Shown: piece by piece, positions 61,689 through 64,000 of the stretch
Numbering within the stretch: the stretch's first letter is position 1
Layout: each line of letters begins with the position of its first letter
Source of the DNA: Rhabditoides inermis
Taxonomy: Eukaryota; Nematoda; Chromadorea; Rhabditida; Rhabditidae
Direction: 5' to 3'
DNA length: 64,000 bases
Assembly (NCBI GenBank): GCA_963966185.1
Contig: CAWZYM010000341.1
Location: forward strand, 1-64,000
The notes under the pieces: generated by a model
Told to the model about the DNA's origin: nothing
The model's database searches: none
The model's input: only the letters and a program-made list of their open reading frames with translations
Program-made: the position numbers and the translations under genes

Positions 61689-61891
61689 CTCGTATTTCTT
61701 CCATAATTTGATTACTAGACCATATTTGAGGATACAGTTGGATGGACATGGTGGCGGATAAGTCAATTCATTTTCTCCGCTTTACCGTTCCTCAAGTCCA
61801 CTGACACGATTCACAGAGCATGGGTCTCTAGAAGCGCGTCACGGCAAAAAGGCTGTATTGAGAGGAAGCAGAGAGATACACAACTGAGTGA
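61689..61891 (+). repeat. 340-bp satellite, 0.6 monomer between H3 and E5
   Basis: Completes the monomer broken at 58,228 and ends ...CTGAGTGA where E5 begins. Confidence 0.93.
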
Positions 61892-62823
61892 TTATCTTTT
61901 AAAAGGACTTCCGTAAGAGAAGAGTTTGTGTTACTCAACGTAATGCAACAAAAGCTCATGCATTTTATCAATCGAAATAGTAAACAAACCTGCTCTTTCT
62001 GCAATTAAAACTAATGCGAGCAAATGTTGTATGTCGGGAAAATGATTTCGGTATCCGATCGATTATATATAACTTGTTGAACTATTGGAGCAGGTTTGTG
62101 TACTATTTCGATTGATAAAATGCATGAGCTTTTGTTGCATTACGTTGAGTAACACAAACTCTTCTCTTACGGAAGTCCTTTTAAAAGATAATGAATGTAC
62201 TTTTATTGGATTTCATATAAATCTATCTACATTAACATGAACCACAAAACATTTTTTTTAAAGAAATCCAACAGTTCACCCACCTTGTTGAGTCAAAAAT
62301 TGTATAAAATTTGCAAAAAAGAGTTTAGGTAATGCTGATGGGAAAATTTACAATTCCAATGTCATTTCTACGTAAAATCATATATTACAAAAGGTTTGCC
62401 ACCAGCCGGAACCGAACTCGAGCCATGTGTATCAACGGGCGCAATCGCTAACCACAACACTACAGTGCGCATGGCAGGGCACGCAATCTAAACGATATCA
62501 GTGCAATCCACAGGCAGTGCGGATTGTGCACCTCCTGTCTGCTGGGGGCAGCCGGTGCGCGCCACCCCCCCCCCCCTAAAAAACGTTCCGCACACGGGGG
62601 ATTGCCTGCCCCTCAGGGGGCGCGCGCGCGTATCTCGCTTCCTACAACAGCTAGCGTTACCAAAATCGAAACATAACCATTTTCTAACATCCTGATAACA
62701 TCTATCAGCATCACATTGTTCTCGTAAAGATTCCAAGAGACCTTTCGTTCAGTCGCCTTTTGCCGATTCTAGCGCGCGACTAGGGTTAACACAAACCAAC
62801 CAGCGCTGCCGCGCTGGTTGTAA
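61892..62823 (+). mobile_element. E5: foldback-headed Helitron-like element, 932 bp
   Basis: Starts TTATCTTTTAAAAGG, with 104-bp foldback arms (61,892-61,995 and 62,088-62,191), and ends with hairpin CAACCAGCGC-TGCC-GCGCTGGTTG (62,797-62,820) and TAA. Removing it rejoins GTGA and TTATTTTAACATC, one base from the usual GTGATTATATTAACATC. It shares head and tail motifs with E4 but lacks its long pyrimidine tract; its end reads TGTAA rather than CTRR. The body includes a tRNA-like stretch, a C-run (about 62,563-62,576) and a G+C-rich segment. The tail GGTTAACACAAACC is the inverse of the arm motif GGTTTGTGT. No gene is recognised. Confidence 0.74.
62403..62470 (-). ncRNA. Possible degenerate tRNA-like sequence in E5
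   Basis: On the minus strand GTAGTGTTGTGGTTAGCG resembles a tRNA D-arm/A box, and GAGTTCGGTTCCGG about 35 bp downstream resembles a B box with two mismatches to the consensus. Stems are poor and no T-run follows closely. It could be a decayed tRNA-derived piece or chance. Confidence 0.35.
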
Positions 62824-64000
62824 TTATTTTAACATCAATCGGTAATTTTTTAGTGTTTCAAACTCAAAAAAAATAAACCTCACGAACCGTTTGTGATAGT
62901 TCCGTAAAGTTTTTAAACGTAACTCAATACTCACACCCAACCATCACATTTCCACTGCGAAACTCTTATTTCTTCCATAATTTGAATAACAGACCATAAT
63001 TGAGGACCCAGTTGGATGGACATGATGGCGGATAAGTCAAATTAATTTCTCCGCTTTACCGTTCCTCAAGTTCACTGACACGATTCACAGAGCATGGGTC
63101 TTTAAAAGCGCGTCACGGCAAAAAGGTTGAATTGAGAGGAAGCAGAGAGATACACAACTGAGTGATCATATTAACATGAATCGGTATTTTTTTAGTGGTC
63201 TAAAGTCTAAAAAAAACCTCACAAACTATTTGTGATTGTCCCGTAAAACTTTGAAATGTAAATCAATACTCACACCCAACCACCACATTTACACTGCGAA
63301 ACTCGTATTTCTTCCATAATTTGAATACTAGATCATATTTGAGGACCCAGTTAGATGAACATGGTGGCGAAAAAGTCAAATTATTTTTTCCGTTTTACCG
63401 TTCCTCAAGTCCACTGACACGACTCACAGAGCATGGGTCTCTAGAAGCGTGTCACGGCAAAAGGGTTGAATTGAGAAAAAGCAGAGAGATACACAACTGA
63501 GTGATTATATTAACAACAATTAATATTTTTAGTGTTTTACACCCAAAAATAAACTTTACAAACCGTTTGTGATTGTCCCGTAAAGTTTTGAAACGTAAAT
63601 CAATACTCACACCCAACCACCACATTTACACTGCGAAACTCGTATTTCTTCCATAATTTGATTATTAGATCATATTTGAAGACCCAGTTGGATGGACATG
63701 GTGGCGGATAAGTCAAATTATTTTCTTCGCTTTACCGTTCCTAAGTCCACTGACACGATTCACAGAGCATGGGTCTCTAGAAGCATGTCACGGCCAAAGG
63801 GTTGAATTGAGAGAAAGCAGAGAGATACACAACTGAATGGTTATATTAACATCAATTGGTATTTTTTTGTGTTTTAAACTCAAAAATAAACCTCACAAAC
63901 CGTTTGTGATTGTCCCGTAAAGTTTTGAAACGTAAATCAATACTCACACCCAACCACCACATTTCCACTGCGAAACTCGTATTTCTTCCATAATTTGAAT
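62824..64000 (+). repeat. 340-bp satellite, about 3.5 monomers, to window edge
   Basis: Resumes after E5. These monomers resemble 28,990-29,760 more than the neighbouring right-half subfamily, with private changes such as TTAACAACAATTAATATT near 63,510. The array continues beyond the window. Confidence 0.94.

Noticed and set aside
62488..62736. 82-codon minus-strand frame in E5
   Set aside because: It lies over a C-run and GC-rich low-complexity DNA in a short non-autonomous element. No domain seen.

Overview
This window is eukaryotic heterochromatin-type DNA, most likely from an animal; the lineage cannot be placed from sequence alone. It holds no convincing protein-coding gene. The sequence is A+T-rich and almost every base belongs to a tandem repeat or to a transposable element lodged in one. 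From the block boundaries, about 40 kb is a satellite with a monomer of roughly 337-343 bp (about 120 monomers, all head-to-tail in one orientation), about 11 kb is a 42-bp minisatellite (about 270 units in 18 blocks), and about 12 kb is transposable elements. Tandem satellites with higher-order structure, eukaryotic Helitrons and tRNA-derived sequences support the eukaryotic assignment; a centromeric or pericentromeric location is plausible but unproven.

Layout. 1-802: non-autonomous foldback/Helitron-like element (E1, minus strand), cut by the window edge. 803-19,355: satellite blocks alternating with minisatellite blocks M1-M7. 19,356-20,510: a fragment (E3) joined to a second copy of E1 (E2). 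20,511-33,022: satellite and minisatellites M8-M12a, largely a second copy of 803-9,597 followed by a 2,303-bp higher-order repeat. 33,023-35,142: a canonical non-autonomous Helitron (H1, minus strand) inside minisatellite M12. 35,143-48,357: satellite and M12b-M16. 48,358-51,390: element E4 with a 2-kb TCTCGTTC-type tract. 51,391-58,228: satellite and M17-M18, with a TAA-flanked inverted-repeat element at 53,262-53,927 that carries a tRNA-like sequence with a T-run in each arm. 58,229-61,688: two Helitrons (H2, H3) joined end to end. 61,689-64,000: satellite with element E5 at 61,892-62,823.

How the parts fit together. Each minisatellite block interrupts a satellite monomer at the same place, a short dyad of the form CACAAAC-N-GTTTGTG. 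Block plus flanking monomers have been amplified together as higher-order units with recurring steps (2,303, 2,557, 2,898, about 8.2-8.5 and 19.7 kb). Because the arrays are so similar, uninterrupted copies of several insertion sites exist elsewhere in the window. These fix the ends of H1, H2+H3, the inverted-repeat element and E4/E5 precisely. E1/E2 was amplified together with the satellite; the other elements are single and appear to have arrived after local amplification.
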